This document shows, piece by piece, positions 17,715 through 25,943 of a stretch of DNA of 64,000 nt. Positions within the stretch are counted from its first letter, which is position 1; every line of letters begins with the position of its first letter. Source of the DNA: Arthrobacter sp. fls2-241-R2A-200. Lineage in GTDB: Bacteria; Actinomycetota; Actinomycetes; Actinomycetales; Micrococcaceae. The notes under the pieces were generated by a model. That model did no database searches, was not told where the DNA came from, and saw nothing but the letters and a program-made list of their open reading frames with translations. Where the stretch lies: assembly GCF_030209745.1 (NCBI RefSeq), contig NZ_JARVRJ010000017.1, positions 186,001-250,000 on the forward strand, written 5' to 3'. A program made the translations under genes and the position numbers.

Positions 17715-19070
17715 ATGAAGAATTCAGTCCATCCTGCAGTTGCCGGTAGCGATGCCGGGAAGCTGTTGCAAAAGCGTGCCTTGGCCGGGCACGAACACTT
17801 GGACATTCTGCGGTCCGACTCCGCGACCGAGATCTCCGGCCTGCGCCGATTGGTCCGCGAATCCTGGCAGCGTTCGGCCAGCCTGAAGGCCAATCCAGAC
17901 CTCGCCGAAGCACCCCTCGCCATGGACAGAGATGAGCTGGAGCAGTACCGCCAGGACCATCCGTTGGCTGCCATCATGCCGGTCATCAGGAAACTCCTGG
18001 TCCAGCCCAGCCATGACAGCGGCCTTTTGGTGGCGGTGGGCGACGACGTTGGCCGGCTCCTATGGGTGGACGGTGACCCGGTGATGCAGCGGCGCGCAGA
18101 AGGGATGATGTTCGTCGCCGGCTCCGACTGGTCAGAGGCATCCGTTGGGACCAGCGCGCCCGGTACGGCCCTTGCCCTGGACCGCAGCATCCAGATCGCC
18201 GGCGCGGAACACTTCAAGAGGTCTGCCCATGCCTGGAGCTGCACCGCCGTGCCCTTCCATGACCCCGATTCCGGAGCGGTGCTAGGTGTTGTGGACATCA
18301 CCGGTACCGACATCGCCGTGGCACCACACACGGTCTCCTTAGTGGAGGCAACTGTTGCTGCAGCCCAAGCGCAGCTTCGAATCGAACGCCTGCAGCGTGC
18401 CGCGGCTGTTCGGGACAGGCCGCGTCGCCGCAGCGCGCTGCCGACTCCGAACCAGGCCTTGTATCGGAACAGCCTCCAGTTGCTCGGACGGGACCAAGCC
18501 CTGCTCAGCATTGCGGGCCGGACTGTTTCCCTGTCGGCACGGCACAGCGAGCTCCTGGCCATCCTTTCCAGCCACCCTGACGGTCTCAGCGCAGAGGACT
18601 TGTGCGCCGAGCTCTATCCGGGTGGCGGATCCCCGGCAACACTTCGCGCCGAGATGGTACGTCTGCGCAAGGTCCTCCAAGAGCTCAGCCCGGATGCCGT
18701 TCCCGAGTCACGGCCTTACCGGCTGCCCGTCGAGTTGCTTCCTGACTCCGGGCAAGTGCTGAACTGCCTCCAGCGCGGCGCGCACCGCATCGCCTTGGAG
18801 ATCTACAAAGGTGCTGTCCTGCCGCGTTCGGAGGCGCCCGGCGTCGTGCACTTGCGCGAGCGCCTCTCCCACGTGCTGCGTGAAGCGCTGCTCAGTGACG
18901 GTAGCGTCGATTCGCTCCTCAAGTACGCTGAACTGCCTGAGGCGAAGTACGACGTCGACGTCCGCCTTGCCGTCCTCAGGCTGCTGCCGCCGCGCTCGCC
19001 ACGCCGCGCCGCCGTCGTCATTGACCTCGAACGCATCGACAGTGAGCTGGCTCACAAGGTTGCAACGTAG
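17715..19070 (+). CDS. GAF-domain transcriptional activator, AcoR-like but without AAA+ domain
   Basis: Regulator of 451 residues, likely controlling the aldehyde dehydrogenase that follows. The N-terminal half resembles the sensory part of AcoR-type regulators: RRLVRESWQRSASL, then a GAF-like region with DWSEASVGTSAPGTALALDRSIQI and GVVDITGTDIAVAPHTVSLVE. No Walker motifs or sigma-54 activation segment are present. The C-terminal half has a winged-helix-like segment (LSARHSELLAILSSHPDGLS, AEDLCAELYPGG, TLRAEMVRLRKVLQEL). GGGAG sits 4 bp before the ATG at 17715. The stop is within an 11-bp tandem duplication. Confidence 0.8.
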   Translation: MKNSVHPAVAGSDAGKLLQKRALAGHEHLDILRSDSATEISGLRRLVRESWQRSASLKANPDLAEAPLAMDRDELEQYRQDHPLAAIMPVIRKLLVQPSHDSGLLVAVGDDVGRLLWVDGDPVMQRRAEGMMFVAGSDWSEASVGTSAPGTALALDRSIQIAGAEHFKRSAHAWSCTAVPFHDPDSGAVLGVVDITGTDIAVAPHTVSLVEATVAAAQAQLRIERLQRAAAVRDRPRRRSALPTPNQALYRNSLQLLGRDQALLSIAGRTVSLSARHSELLAILSSHPDGLSAEDLCAELYPGGGSPATLRAEMVRLRKVLQELSPDAVPESRPYRLPVELLPDSGQVLNCLQRGAHRIALEIYKGAVLPRSEAPGVVHLRERLSHVLREALLSDGSVDSLLKYAELPEAKYDVDVRLAVLRLLPPRSPRRAAVVIDLERIDSELAHKVAT

Positions 19071-19082
19071 CTGCAACGTAGC
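19061..19082 (+). repeat. Perfect 11-bp tandem duplication spanning a stop codon
   Basis: TGCAACGTAGC at 19061-19071 and again at 19072-19082. The gene's TAG (19068-19070) is repeated at 19079 in a shifted frame. Confidence 0.9.
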
Positions 19083-19141
19083 GGCTCCTAGGCTCGGATC
19101 AACGGCGACAGCCACCGTGATTCGCAGCAAAGGAGCTAGCA

Positions 19142-20665
19142 ATGACCGTTTACGCCCGGCCAGGTGCCGAGGGTTCGAAGGTTACCTTCAAGGACCGGTA
19201 CGAGAACTGGATTGGCGGCGAGTGGGTTGCCCCGGTCAAGGGCGCCTACTTTGAGAACATCACCCCGGTGACAGGCAAGGCTTTCTGCGAGGTTGCCCGC
19301 GGAACGTCCGAGGACATCGAACTGGCCCTGGACGCCGCCCACAAAGTTGCGCCTTCTTGGGGGAAGACGTCGGCCACCGAACGCGCGGCCATTCTCAACA
19401 AGATTGCCGACCGTATCGACGAGAACGTGGAGATGCTCGCCGTTGCGGAAACGTGGGACAACGGCAAGCCCATCCGTGAAACGCTCAATGCCGACATCCC
19501 CTTGGCCGCCGACCACTTCCGCTACTTCGCCGCAGCCGTTCGTGCCCAGGAAGGCCACCTTTCCCAGCTCGACGAGGACACCACGGCGTACCACTTCAAG
19601 GAACCCTTGGGCGTGGTGGGCCAGATCATTCCGTGGAACTTTCCCATCCTCATGGCTGTGTGGAAGCTGGCTCCGGCCCTGGCAGCCGGCAACGCGGTGG
19701 TGCTCAAGCCGGCCGAGCAGACGCCGTCGTCCATCCTGGTCCTGATGGAACTGATCAGCGATCTTCTGCCTGCGGGCGTGGTGAACGTCGTCAATGGCTT
19801 CGGGGTTGAAGCCGGAAAGCCGTTGGCTTCCAGCCCGCGCATCCGCAAGATCGCTTTCACGGGCGAGACCACTACAGGCCGCCTCATCAGCCAATATGCA
19901 TCCAACAACCTCATTCCTGTCACCTTGGAACTGGGCGGTAAGAGCCCCAACATCTTCTTTGACGACGTCGCAGCCCGGGACGATGCCTTCTACGACAAAG
20001 CCCAGGAAGGCTTCACGCTCTTCGCCTTCAACCAAGGTGAGGTGTGCACCTGCCCCTCCCGCGCGCTGGTCCAAGAGGGAATTTACGATTCGTTCATGGC
20101 CGACGTCATCGCCCGGACGCAGAAAATCATCCAAGGCAACCCGCTGGACACTGACACGCAGGTGGGTGCCCAGGCGTCCAACGACCAGCTCGAGAAGATC
20201 CTCTCCTACATCGACATCGGAAAGCAGGAAGGCGCCAAGATCCTCACAGGCGGCGCGCGGGCCGAACTCTCCGGTGAACTGGGCGAGGGCTACTACGTCC
20301 AGCCCACCATCTTCGAAGGCCACAACCGGATGCGCATCTTCCAGGAAGAGATTTTTGGTCCGGTGGTGTCCGTTACTAAATTCAGCGATTACAACGACGC
20401 CATCGGTATCGCCAACGACACCCTGTACGGGCTTGGCGCAGGTGTTTGGTCGCGCGACGGAAACGTCGCTTACAGGGCCGGACGGGAAATCCAGGCCGGC
20501 CGCGTGTGGATCAACAACGACCACGCCTACCCGGCCGGCGCTGCCTTCGGCGGATACAAATCCTCGGGCATCGGCCGTGAAAACCACGCCATGATGCTGG
20601 ACCACTACCAGCAGACCAAGAACCTCCTGGTCAGCTACAACGAGAACAAGCTCGGCTTCTTCTAG
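19142..20665 (+). CDS. NAD-dependent aldehyde dehydrogenase (acetaldehyde-type, ExaC/AldB-like)
   Basis: Oxidises an aliphatic aldehyde, probably acetaldehyde or a similar short one, to the acid. The 507 residues have the catalytic cysteine C302 in [16 protein letters not shown] and the base E263 in [32 protein letters not shown] is the cofactor segment. The C-T-C around the active site is typical of the ExaC/AldB subgroup. Start ATG follows AAAGGAG at about 6 bp. Placed between a GAF regulator and a DUF779 gene, a recurrent trio in actinobacteria and proteobacteria as I recall. Confidence 0.92.
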   Translation: MTVYARPGAEGSKVTFKDRYENWIGGEWVAPVKGAYFENITPVTGKAFCEVARGTSEDIELALDAAHKVAPSWGKTSATERAAILNKIADRIDENVEMLAVAETWDNGKPIRETLNADIPLAADHFRYFAAAVRAQEGHLSQLDEDTTAYHFKEPLGVVGQIIPWNFPILMAVWKLAPALAAGNAVVLKPAEQTPSSILVLMELISDLLPAGVVNVVNGFGVEAGKPLASSPRIRKIAFTGETTTGRLISQYASNNLIPVTLELGGKSPNIFFDDVAARDDAFYDKAQEGFTLFAFNQGEVCTCPSRALVQEGIYDSFMADVIARTQKIIQGNPLDTDTQVGAQASNDQLEKILSYIDIGKQEGAKILTGGARAELSGELGEGYYVQPTIFEGHNRMRIFQEEIFGPVVSVTKFSDYNDAIGIANDTLYGLGAGVWSRDGNVAYRAGREIQAGRVWINNDHAYPAGAAFGGYKSSGIGRENHAMMLDHYQQTKNLLVSYNENKLGFF

Positions 20666-20691
20666 GAGTCGGTCACCAGGGAAGGTTCACC

Positions 20692-21108
20692 ATGAACAAC
20701 CCCAGCCTGGACGCTGCGGTGACGTTGCCCGGGGAGGATTTCTCCCGGGTGGCGCTCACCGCGGCGGCCGTGGAGCTCCTGCGTAAACTGTGGCTCCAGC
20801 ACGGGCCACTGATGTTCCATCAGTCCGGGGGCTGTTGCGACGGCTCGTCCCCGATGTGCTTTCCCGCCGGGGAATTCCTGACCGGGGACTCCGATGTCCT
20901 CCTCGGAAGGTTCGACGTCGGATCGGTTCAGGAACCGCAGCCGCTGGAATTCTGGATGTCCAAGGAACAATTCGCCTATTGGTCGCACACCCACCTCACC
21001 GTGGACGTGGTCCCTGGCAGGGGAAGCGGGTTTTCGGTGGAAGCCCCCGAGGGCAAACGGTTCCTCATCAGGTCTACCCTGATGGATTGGAAAGTCCCGG
21101 GGATGTGA
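20692..21108 (+). CDS. DUF779 family protein
   Basis: Small protein of 138 residues whose function is not established. The motif HQSGGCCDGSSPMC, with two adjacent cysteines and a third nearby, is the family signature and looks suited to metal or thiol chemistry. Family members are regularly found next to acetaldehyde-type aldehyde dehydrogenases, as here (26 bp downstream). AAGG at about 8 bp before the ATG. No signal peptide or membrane segment, so cytoplasmic. A role as accessory or activating factor of the dehydrogenase is inference. Confidence 0.85.
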   Translation: MNNPSLDAAVTLPGEDFSRVALTAAAVELLRKLWLQHGPLMFHQSGGCCDGSSPMCFPAGEFLTGDSDVLLGRFDVGSVQEPQPLEFWMSKEQFAYWSHTHLTVDVVPGRGSGFSVEAPEGKRFLIRSTLMDWKVPGM

Positions 21109-21255
21109 CGAGGGGCCGTGACGTGCAACCGTGAGTCGGCTATTGGGTATCGGCTATCCGGGCGTCTCAGTATCTGGAATAACTGGGGCCGTCCATTGGC
21201 CGGACACTATTCTTGATGAGTCCATTACCAGCCTCCTCCAGAATGTGGCACCTTC

Positions 21256-22812
21256 ATGAACATTTTCAGGACCAAGTCGATCGAGCAATCGATCGCCGAC
21301 GCCGATGAGCCCGGGCGTAAGCTCAAGCGCAGCCTCAGTACCTGGGACTTGATGATTATGGGCGTGGCCGTTGCGGTTGGCGCCGGGATCTTCTCCGTTG
21401 GGGCCAAAGCCGCAGCGAACTTTGCCGGTCCGGCCGTCACGATCTCCTTTGCCATCGCTGCTGTTACGTGTGCCCTGGCCATCATGTGTTACGCGGAATT
21501 CGCCACGGCGATCCCAGTGGCCGGGTCGGCGTACGTGTTCACCTACGCCACCATGGGTGAGGTGCTCGCGTGGATCATCGGCTGGAACCTCATCCTGGAA
21601 CTGTTTACCGCCGCGGCAGTGATCGCCAAATATTGGGGGATCTACCTCAGCAAGGTTTTTGCCTTGATGGGTGTTGACGTTCCGCCGGCGTTGAACGTCG
21701 GCGGCGTCGACCTCTACTGGGGTGCGTTCCTCATCGTCGCAATCTTTACCGTCTTGCTGGTCCTGGGGACTAAGTTGTCCGCACGCGTGGGCAATGTCTT
21801 CACGATCATCAAGATCGCCGTGGTGCTCTTTGTGATCATCGTGGGTTTCAGCTACGTCAAGTTCTCCAACTTCACGCCCTTCGTTCCCGCCTCCCAGCCG
21901 ACCGCCGGAGCTGGTGCAGGCGACGTGATGAAGCAGTCCTTCTTTGGTTTCCTCACTGGTGCGGTCCCGGCCCAATACGGAACCTTAGGCATCTTTGCTG
22001 GTGCTGCGCTGGTGTTCTTCGCGTTCATCGGCTTCGACGTCGTGGCCACTTCCGCCGAGGAAGTCAAGAATCCGCAGAAGACCTTGCCGCGAGGGATCTT
22101 CAGCGGCTTGGCTGTGGTCACCCTGCTCTACATTCTGGTCTCACTTGCCCTCACCGGCATGGTTTCCTACGCCCAGCTGGCCCAGGAAAAGAACCCCACC
22201 CTGACTACGGCATTCGAGGCCGTAGGTAACACCGATGCGGCCAAGGTCATCGCTTTTGGTTCGTTGATCGGCCTGACCACGGTGATCATGGTGCTTCTCA
22301 TGGGCCTCTCACGTGTTGTCCTGGCAATGAGCCGGGACGGATTGTTGCCCCGCGCCCTTTCGAAGACCAGCGCCAAACGATCCACCCCCGCACGCCTGCA
22401 AATCATTTGCGGCGGTGCCGTTGCCTTGGTGGCCGGGCTGACGAACGTGGATCTGTTGGAAGAAATGATCAACATCGGGACACTGTCTGCGTTCGTGATG
22501 GTCAGCCTTGGCATCCTTGTCCTCCGCAAAAAGCGTCCCGACCTCAAGCCCGCGTTCAGGGTTCCCTTGGGTAAGGTGCTCCCTTGGGTTTCTGCGGTCC
22601 TGTGCGTGTACCTGATGACCAACCTCGCCGTAGAGACGTGGATCTTCTTCGCTATCTGGTTGGTCATTGGCATCGTCATCTACTTCTCCTACGGACAACG
22701 CCATTCGCGGCTCAATGAGAAGTTCGCCTCTGCGAAGGCCGCCGTCAACACCCCTGCGGGCGAGGACGAAACACACCGCGGAACGTCGGAAGGCAGCTAT
22801 ACCAAGGTCTGA
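21256..22812 (+). CDS. APC-family amino-acid permease (cationic amino-acid transporter type)
   Basis: Membrane transporter of 518 residues with 12 or more hydrophobic segments. The N-terminal SLSTWDLMIMGVAVAVGAGI, AGPAVTISFAIAAVTCALA, FAFIGFDVVATSAEEVKNPQ and SRVVLAMSRDGLLPR fit the YfnA/CAT group of amino-acid transporters. The ATG at 21256 has no strong ribosome site, but the MNIFRTKS start is common in this group. The hydrophilic tail of ~40 residues is cytoplasmic. Followed by a hairpin terminator. Substrate not determinable. Confidence 0.9.
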   Translation: MNIFRTKSIEQSIADADEPGRKLKRSLSTWDLMIMGVAVAVGAGIFSVGAKAAANFAGPAVTISFAIAAVTCALAIMCYAEFATAIPVAGSAYVFTYATMGEVLAWIIGWNLILELFTAAAVIAKYWGIYLSKVFALMGVDVPPALNVGGVDLYWGAFLIVAIFTVLLVLGTKLSARVGNVFTIIKIAVVLFVIIVGFSYVKFSNFTPFVPASQPTAGAGAGDVMKQSFFGFLTGAVPAQYGTLGIFAGAALVFFAFIGFDVVATSAEEVKNPQKTLPRGIFSGLAVVTLLYILVSLALTGMVSYAQLAQEKNPTLTTAFEAVGNTDAAKVIAFGSLIGLTTVIMVLLMGLSRVVLAMSRDGLLPRALSKTSAKRSTPARLQIICGGAVALVAGLTNVDLLEEMINIGTLSAFVMVSLGILVLRKKRPDLKPAFRVPLGKVLPWVSAVLCVYLMTNLAVETWIFFAIWLVIGIVIYFSYGQRHSRLNEKFASAKAAVNTPAGEDETHRGTSEGSYTKV

Positions 22813-22860
22813 CATTGGCAGGGCTGTCTTGTCAGACAGCTGACTGGTATGTGCCCCATG

Positions 22861-22891
22861 GAGCGCCCGGAGAGAATGGTTCCGGGCGCTC
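22861..22891 (+). terminator. Terminator hairpin after the permease
   Basis: GAGCGCCCGGA (22861-22871), 9-bp loop, TCCGGGCGCTC (22881-22891), followed by a short TTGTG. Perfect 11-bp stem, weak U-tract. The GAF-ANTAR gene converges from the other side. Confidence 0.75.
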
Positions 22892-22932
22892 TTGTGTCGG
22901 TGCTGCCACGTGGCCGTGGCGGGTCCCGATCT

Positions 22933-23655
22933 TCAAGGTTGGTAGAAGCGCCGTCCTCCCGGGAACCCCGCAATGATGTCTTCGGCAACACTCTGAAGTT
23001 TTTGGTGGTTACTCCGGGATCTCCCGAGGAGTACCGACCGGGCCTCGGCGCGAGTGCAATTGTTTCGGGACATGATCATCCGGCTGGCGAGTTCGATAGG
23101 TGCCTGCCGGGCCAAGGCGGCGTACAGGTCCTTGTCATTCCCGCCAGAGGTCGGCATGCGAAGGGTGAGGCGTAGTGCTGGGCCCGCGCTCTCGGCAAAC
23201 CCGGTTGCGTCCCTGATAGCCTGCCCTGTGAAGACCCCTGTCCTGTCGGCGAAGAAGTGCAGAGCTGCGGACGCGTCTTTCCCAACACCCAAGGGAACGA
23301 TTAAGACGTTCCGAATGTGGGCGGAGGCAAGGCTTTTGGTGTAGTCCGGCCAACGCTGGTCCAGGCTCGTGTCGGCAATAACGATGAGGCGGGACGTTTC
23401 CGTGGCTTCCAGGGCGGGCCCGTTACCCCACACGTATGCCAGCCCTCCCTGCCAGAGTGCGTCGTTGCTGCTTCCGACAATACTTACAGGACCCCCGGGC
23501 CGCCACAGAATCAGGGCGCACTGTACTGGCGCGCCTGTGGCTCGGCTCATCAGTGTGGCCGCATAGCGTGTCATTCCGTCAAGGAAGCTTCTGACGTCCT
23601 CGCTGCCGGCTATGAGCTGGCGAAGACGTTGCTGGTCCTCTTCGCGATCACCCAC
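22933..23655 (-). CDS. GAF-ANTAR domain regulator (intact copy)
   Basis: Probable RNA-binding antiterminator with a GAF sensor. From the GTG at 23655 it has 240 residues. A GAF-like region holds the middle (VQCALILWRPGGPVSIVGSS, RNVLIVPLGVGKDASAALHF). The C-terminal ~60 residues form an ANTAR domain: LARQAPIELASRMIMSRNNCTRAEARSVLL, helical as in AmiR/NasR proteins. The upstream reading to 23919 is unlikely to be translated, because it lacks family similarity and a start signal. It is the last of three genes on this strand and resembles the product of 24103-24820. Confidence 0.78.
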   Translation of the reverse strand: MGDREEDQQRLRQLIAGSEDVRSFLDGMTRYAATLMSRATGAPVQCALILWRPGGPVSIVGSSNDALWQGGLAYVWGNGPALEATETSRLIVIADTSLDQRWPDYTKSLASAHIRNVLIVPLGVGKDASAALHFFADRTGVFTGQAIRDATGFAESAGPALRLTLRMPTSGGNDKDLYAALARQAPIELASRMIMSRNNCTRAEARSVLLGRSRSNHQKLQSVAEDIIAGFPGGRRFYQP

Positions 23656-23791
23656 ATTTCCATCATAGGAGCAGACGCTCAAGGATCGAAGGGCTCCCTG
23701 TAAGGAAGGGACCCCTGCAAGGCAGGGACGCCTGTAAAGGTTTGCGCTGCTCGGAAGCACGCGGGACGGGCCGCCTTCCGGAGCCCGGGTT

Positions 23792-24094
23792 TCATGAGGG
23801 GTTTTCGCTTGATGAATTTTGCTCTTGGTGCGTCTCGGGAGGTTTACCGCTGTAGGGCGCCATCCGCCGCGGTGGGAGCTCTTTGATGAGTTCATTGACC
23901 GCGTGGGAGATGAGGTCACGTTCGTGGGCGGGCAGCTCTAATGATCCGTTGAGGTAGGCGTCGATTTCGTACTCGCCGGCTTCTCCAGTGAAGCTGAAGT
24001 ACCGCATCCAGACAGCGTTGAGCCGGAGACCGGCTTCTTCCATAGCCCGGCGGGTTGCTGGTGCTTGTCCGTTTGGTTCATCGAACGACTCCAC
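23792..24094 (-). CDS. Conserved small protein of unknown function in the GAF-ANTAR cluster
   Basis: 100 residues, not recognised. A GTG start at 24094 has AGGAG 5 bp upstream and begins 8 bp after the stop of the upstream GAF-ANTAR gene, so translation is probably coupled. The sequence is soluble: a helical start (RRAMEEAGLRLNAVWMRYF), an acidic centre with YEIDAYLNGSLELP, and helix RDLISHAVNELIKEL. The tail is polar and probably disordered. Being embedded between two GAF-ANTAR genes suggests a linked role, perhaps a partner or input protein. This is inference only. Confidence 0.7.
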   Translation of the reverse strand: MESFDEPNGQAPATRRAMEEAGLRLNAVWMRYFSFTGEAGEYEIDAYLNGSLELPAHERDLISHAVNELIKELPPRRMAPYSGKPPETHQEQNSSSENPS

Positions 24095-24102
24095 AGGTTC
24101 TC

Positions 24103-24820
24103 CTACTGGTTGGTCATTCCGTTGACGATCTCCCGGGCTATCTCGTGCAAGGGCTTGTCTCCGCCTTTGGAGGCGGAGAGCATGACGGTCAGGGTTTCCC
24201 TGGCCGTGAGCTTCATCCGTTCCATGAGCACACCCTGAGCCCGCGAGATCAAGTCGCGGTTGGACAAGGCTTCTACCAGTTGTGAGCTCATCCGCTCCGT
24301 GGCTTCCCTGTCCCGGGCGTTGCCGAGCATCACAGCCGCGGGGGTGGCGAGCCGTTCGATGAGGAATACCGAGTGATCATCGAAGGCGTTGGGAGCCGAC
24401 GAGTAGACCTTGATCGCACCAATGCGCCTTCCTTCGGTTGTCAGCGGGGCGCTGAGCACGGACCGCAGCGGAAGACCGGTGATCCGGGCCGTCCACTCCG
24501 GCCAGCGGGTCTCCCTCGTGATGTCCTGGATGAGGATAGGGCGTTGCTCTGCCCACGCGCTCAGGCATGGGCCTATCCCGAGCATGTACTGAAGCTTGTC
24601 GGCCTGTAGTACTACCGAGTCCGTTGCGCCTGCGCTTTCACGGCGTCCGCGGGCGTTGATGATTGACGCGCCAGCACCTGTTGCGCTGGGGTACCGAGTC
24701 CTTGAGGACGTACGCGAGGGATTGCACGGCTTTAGCGGCGTTCTCCTCCGTGAGGGAACCACCTGCTGCTGGTCCTGCCAAGGCAGTAAGTTCACTTGCC
24801 AGTGGAAGGAAATCGTTCAT
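24103..24820 (-). pseudogene. GAF-ANTAR domain regulator with an apparent frameshift
   Basis: The N-terminal part starts at ATG 24820 (NDFLPLASELTALAG ... SLAYVLKDSVP) in one frame. The remainder (SATGAGASIINARGRRESAG ... GAF region ... ANTAR helices ERMSSQLVEALSNRDLISRA, QGVLMERMKLTARE) lies in another frame. The frames join at a run of four G (24688-24691, CCCC on the coding strand). With one base fewer the gene would read through as 238 residues, close to its 240-residue paralogue. Either a true inactivating or programmed frameshift, or a sequencing error in a homopolymer. Everything outside the run looks conserved, so decay would be recent. Confidence 0.75.
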
Positions 24821-25187
24821 TGCTTTCTCGCCTCTATAGTGCCAAGGACTGCCCTGGCTGCCGCGGAACCTGATGACCTGACGTGCTGCAGCCACCCGAA
24901 GCGGCCCTCGTGTGTGCCTGTTCTACCCAAAAATAGAAAAGACAAACATCCACGACAGCCCGCGCGATTGCTGCGCCCGAGTTGATTTCGGTCAACCGTC
25001 CGCAGAGTCACGCAGAGCATGCGCCTACAGGTCCCACTTACGATCCTAGTCCTGGCCCGCACCGATGGATCCTCCATCACCGAGCGATCGCACATCGCTG
25101 ACACATTGGGATCAGAATCACGGTCTTAGAACCGCCACGATCTTTAGACCCACAGTCTTTCTGACCCACAGTCTTGCTGGCTGTCCG
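24821..25187. other. Intergenic region without a supported gene
   Basis: 367 bp between two genes on the minus strand. Open frames here lack ribosome sites and recognisable sequence. An AT-rich patch at 24925-24950 may be the promoter of the GAF-ANTAR cluster. A 16-bp tandem duplication lies at 25147-25178. Confidence 0.5.
25147..25178. repeat. 16-bp tandem duplication after the DUF2461 gene
   Basis: GACCCACAGTCTTTCT (25147-25162) followed by GACCCACAGTCTTGCT (25163-25178), one mismatch, 10 bp beyond the stop of the DUF2461 gene. Confidence 0.85.
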
Positions 25188-25823
25188 TCACGGTGCGGCA
25201 TGAACGCTGACCCATTGCACCAAGGGCTTGAGCGCTTCCCAACGAGCGGCGACGTGTTCCACCGCAGCGTCCGTCGAGACCCAGGCAGGCTCTCCCAGAT
25301 GCTCTCGGGCAGATAGCGTCTTATGTTTGAGCAGCTCACCCCGGGGGTGGTCTTTGTCGAAACCGCGGGGAACGGTTTTGAGTTTTTCGCCCTCGACGGT
25401 AAACCCGGCGGAGGTCACGGAGTCCATGATGCGCTCCAACTCCAAGCCGCTGTCCGGAGCGTCAACTGCAGCCCTGAAGCGCGCCAGTTGGGCTGGTGTG
25501 TGGGAATGGTATCCGCCGCCCACCAACAGACCGTCAGCGCTGACTTGGAGGTAATAGCCCACGCCCTCCTGGATCGCAGCGAAAGCTCCCTGGGCCGTCT
25601 TGTACGGAGACTTGTCCTGCGAGAACCTGACGTCCCTATTGGGACGGAAAATTTTGGCTGGCCCGAACTCCGGCTCCAACTCCGCAAGAAGAGCTGCCAG
25701 CGGACCCCGCACGCAGTCGTCGTACGTCTTTTTGTGTTCCAACCACCACTCGCGGTTGTTGTTCTCTTCAAGCTCGGCGTAGAAGCGGAATGCAGCGGTG
25801 GGGATGCCCTCGAATGTGCTCAT
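25188..25823 (-). CDS. DUF2461 family protein
   Basis: 211 residues matching the TIGR02453/DUF2461 family, whose biochemical role is not established. Recognisable segments are FRFYAELEENNNREWWLEHK near the N-terminus, FRPNRDVRFSQDKSPYKTA, YYLQVSADGLLVGGGYH and the C-terminal half with FTVEGEKLKTVPRGFDKDHP. Length is normal for the family. No signal peptide or membrane segment. It lies alone downstream of katA behind a terminator. Confidence 0.9.
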   Translation of the reverse strand: MSTFEGIPTAAFRFYAELEENNNREWWLEHKKTYDDCVRGPLAALLAELEPEFGPAKIFRPNRDVRFSQDKSPYKTAQGAFAAIQEGVGYYLQVSADGLLVGGGYHSHTPAQLARFRAAVDAPDSGLELERIMDSVTSAGFTVEGEKLKTVPRGFDKDHPRGELLKHKTLSAREHLGEPAWVSTDAAVEHVAARWEALKPLVQWVSVHAAP

Positions 25824-25880
25824 GAGAAGATCCTATGGATCGGGGCCGAGCGACAACCATAGGCCGCTAAGGCTATGTGG

Positions 25881-25928
25881 AAAAAGAAAAGGGACACCCC
25901 GCCACGGAGATCCGTGACGGGGTGTCCC
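25881..25928 (-). terminator. Rho-independent terminator of katA
   Basis: On the minus strand GGGACACCCCG and CGGGGTGTCCC form an 11-bp stem, extended inside by CACGGA/TCCGTG after one mismatch, then TTTTCTTTTT (25881-25890). Strong terminator directly after the catalase gene. Confidence 0.95.
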
Positions 25929-25943
25929 AAGAAGCCGTAGAGC

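Noticed and set aside
24817-25316. Open frames in the gap before DUF2461
   Set aside because: No ribosome site, no recognisable sequence and biased composition.
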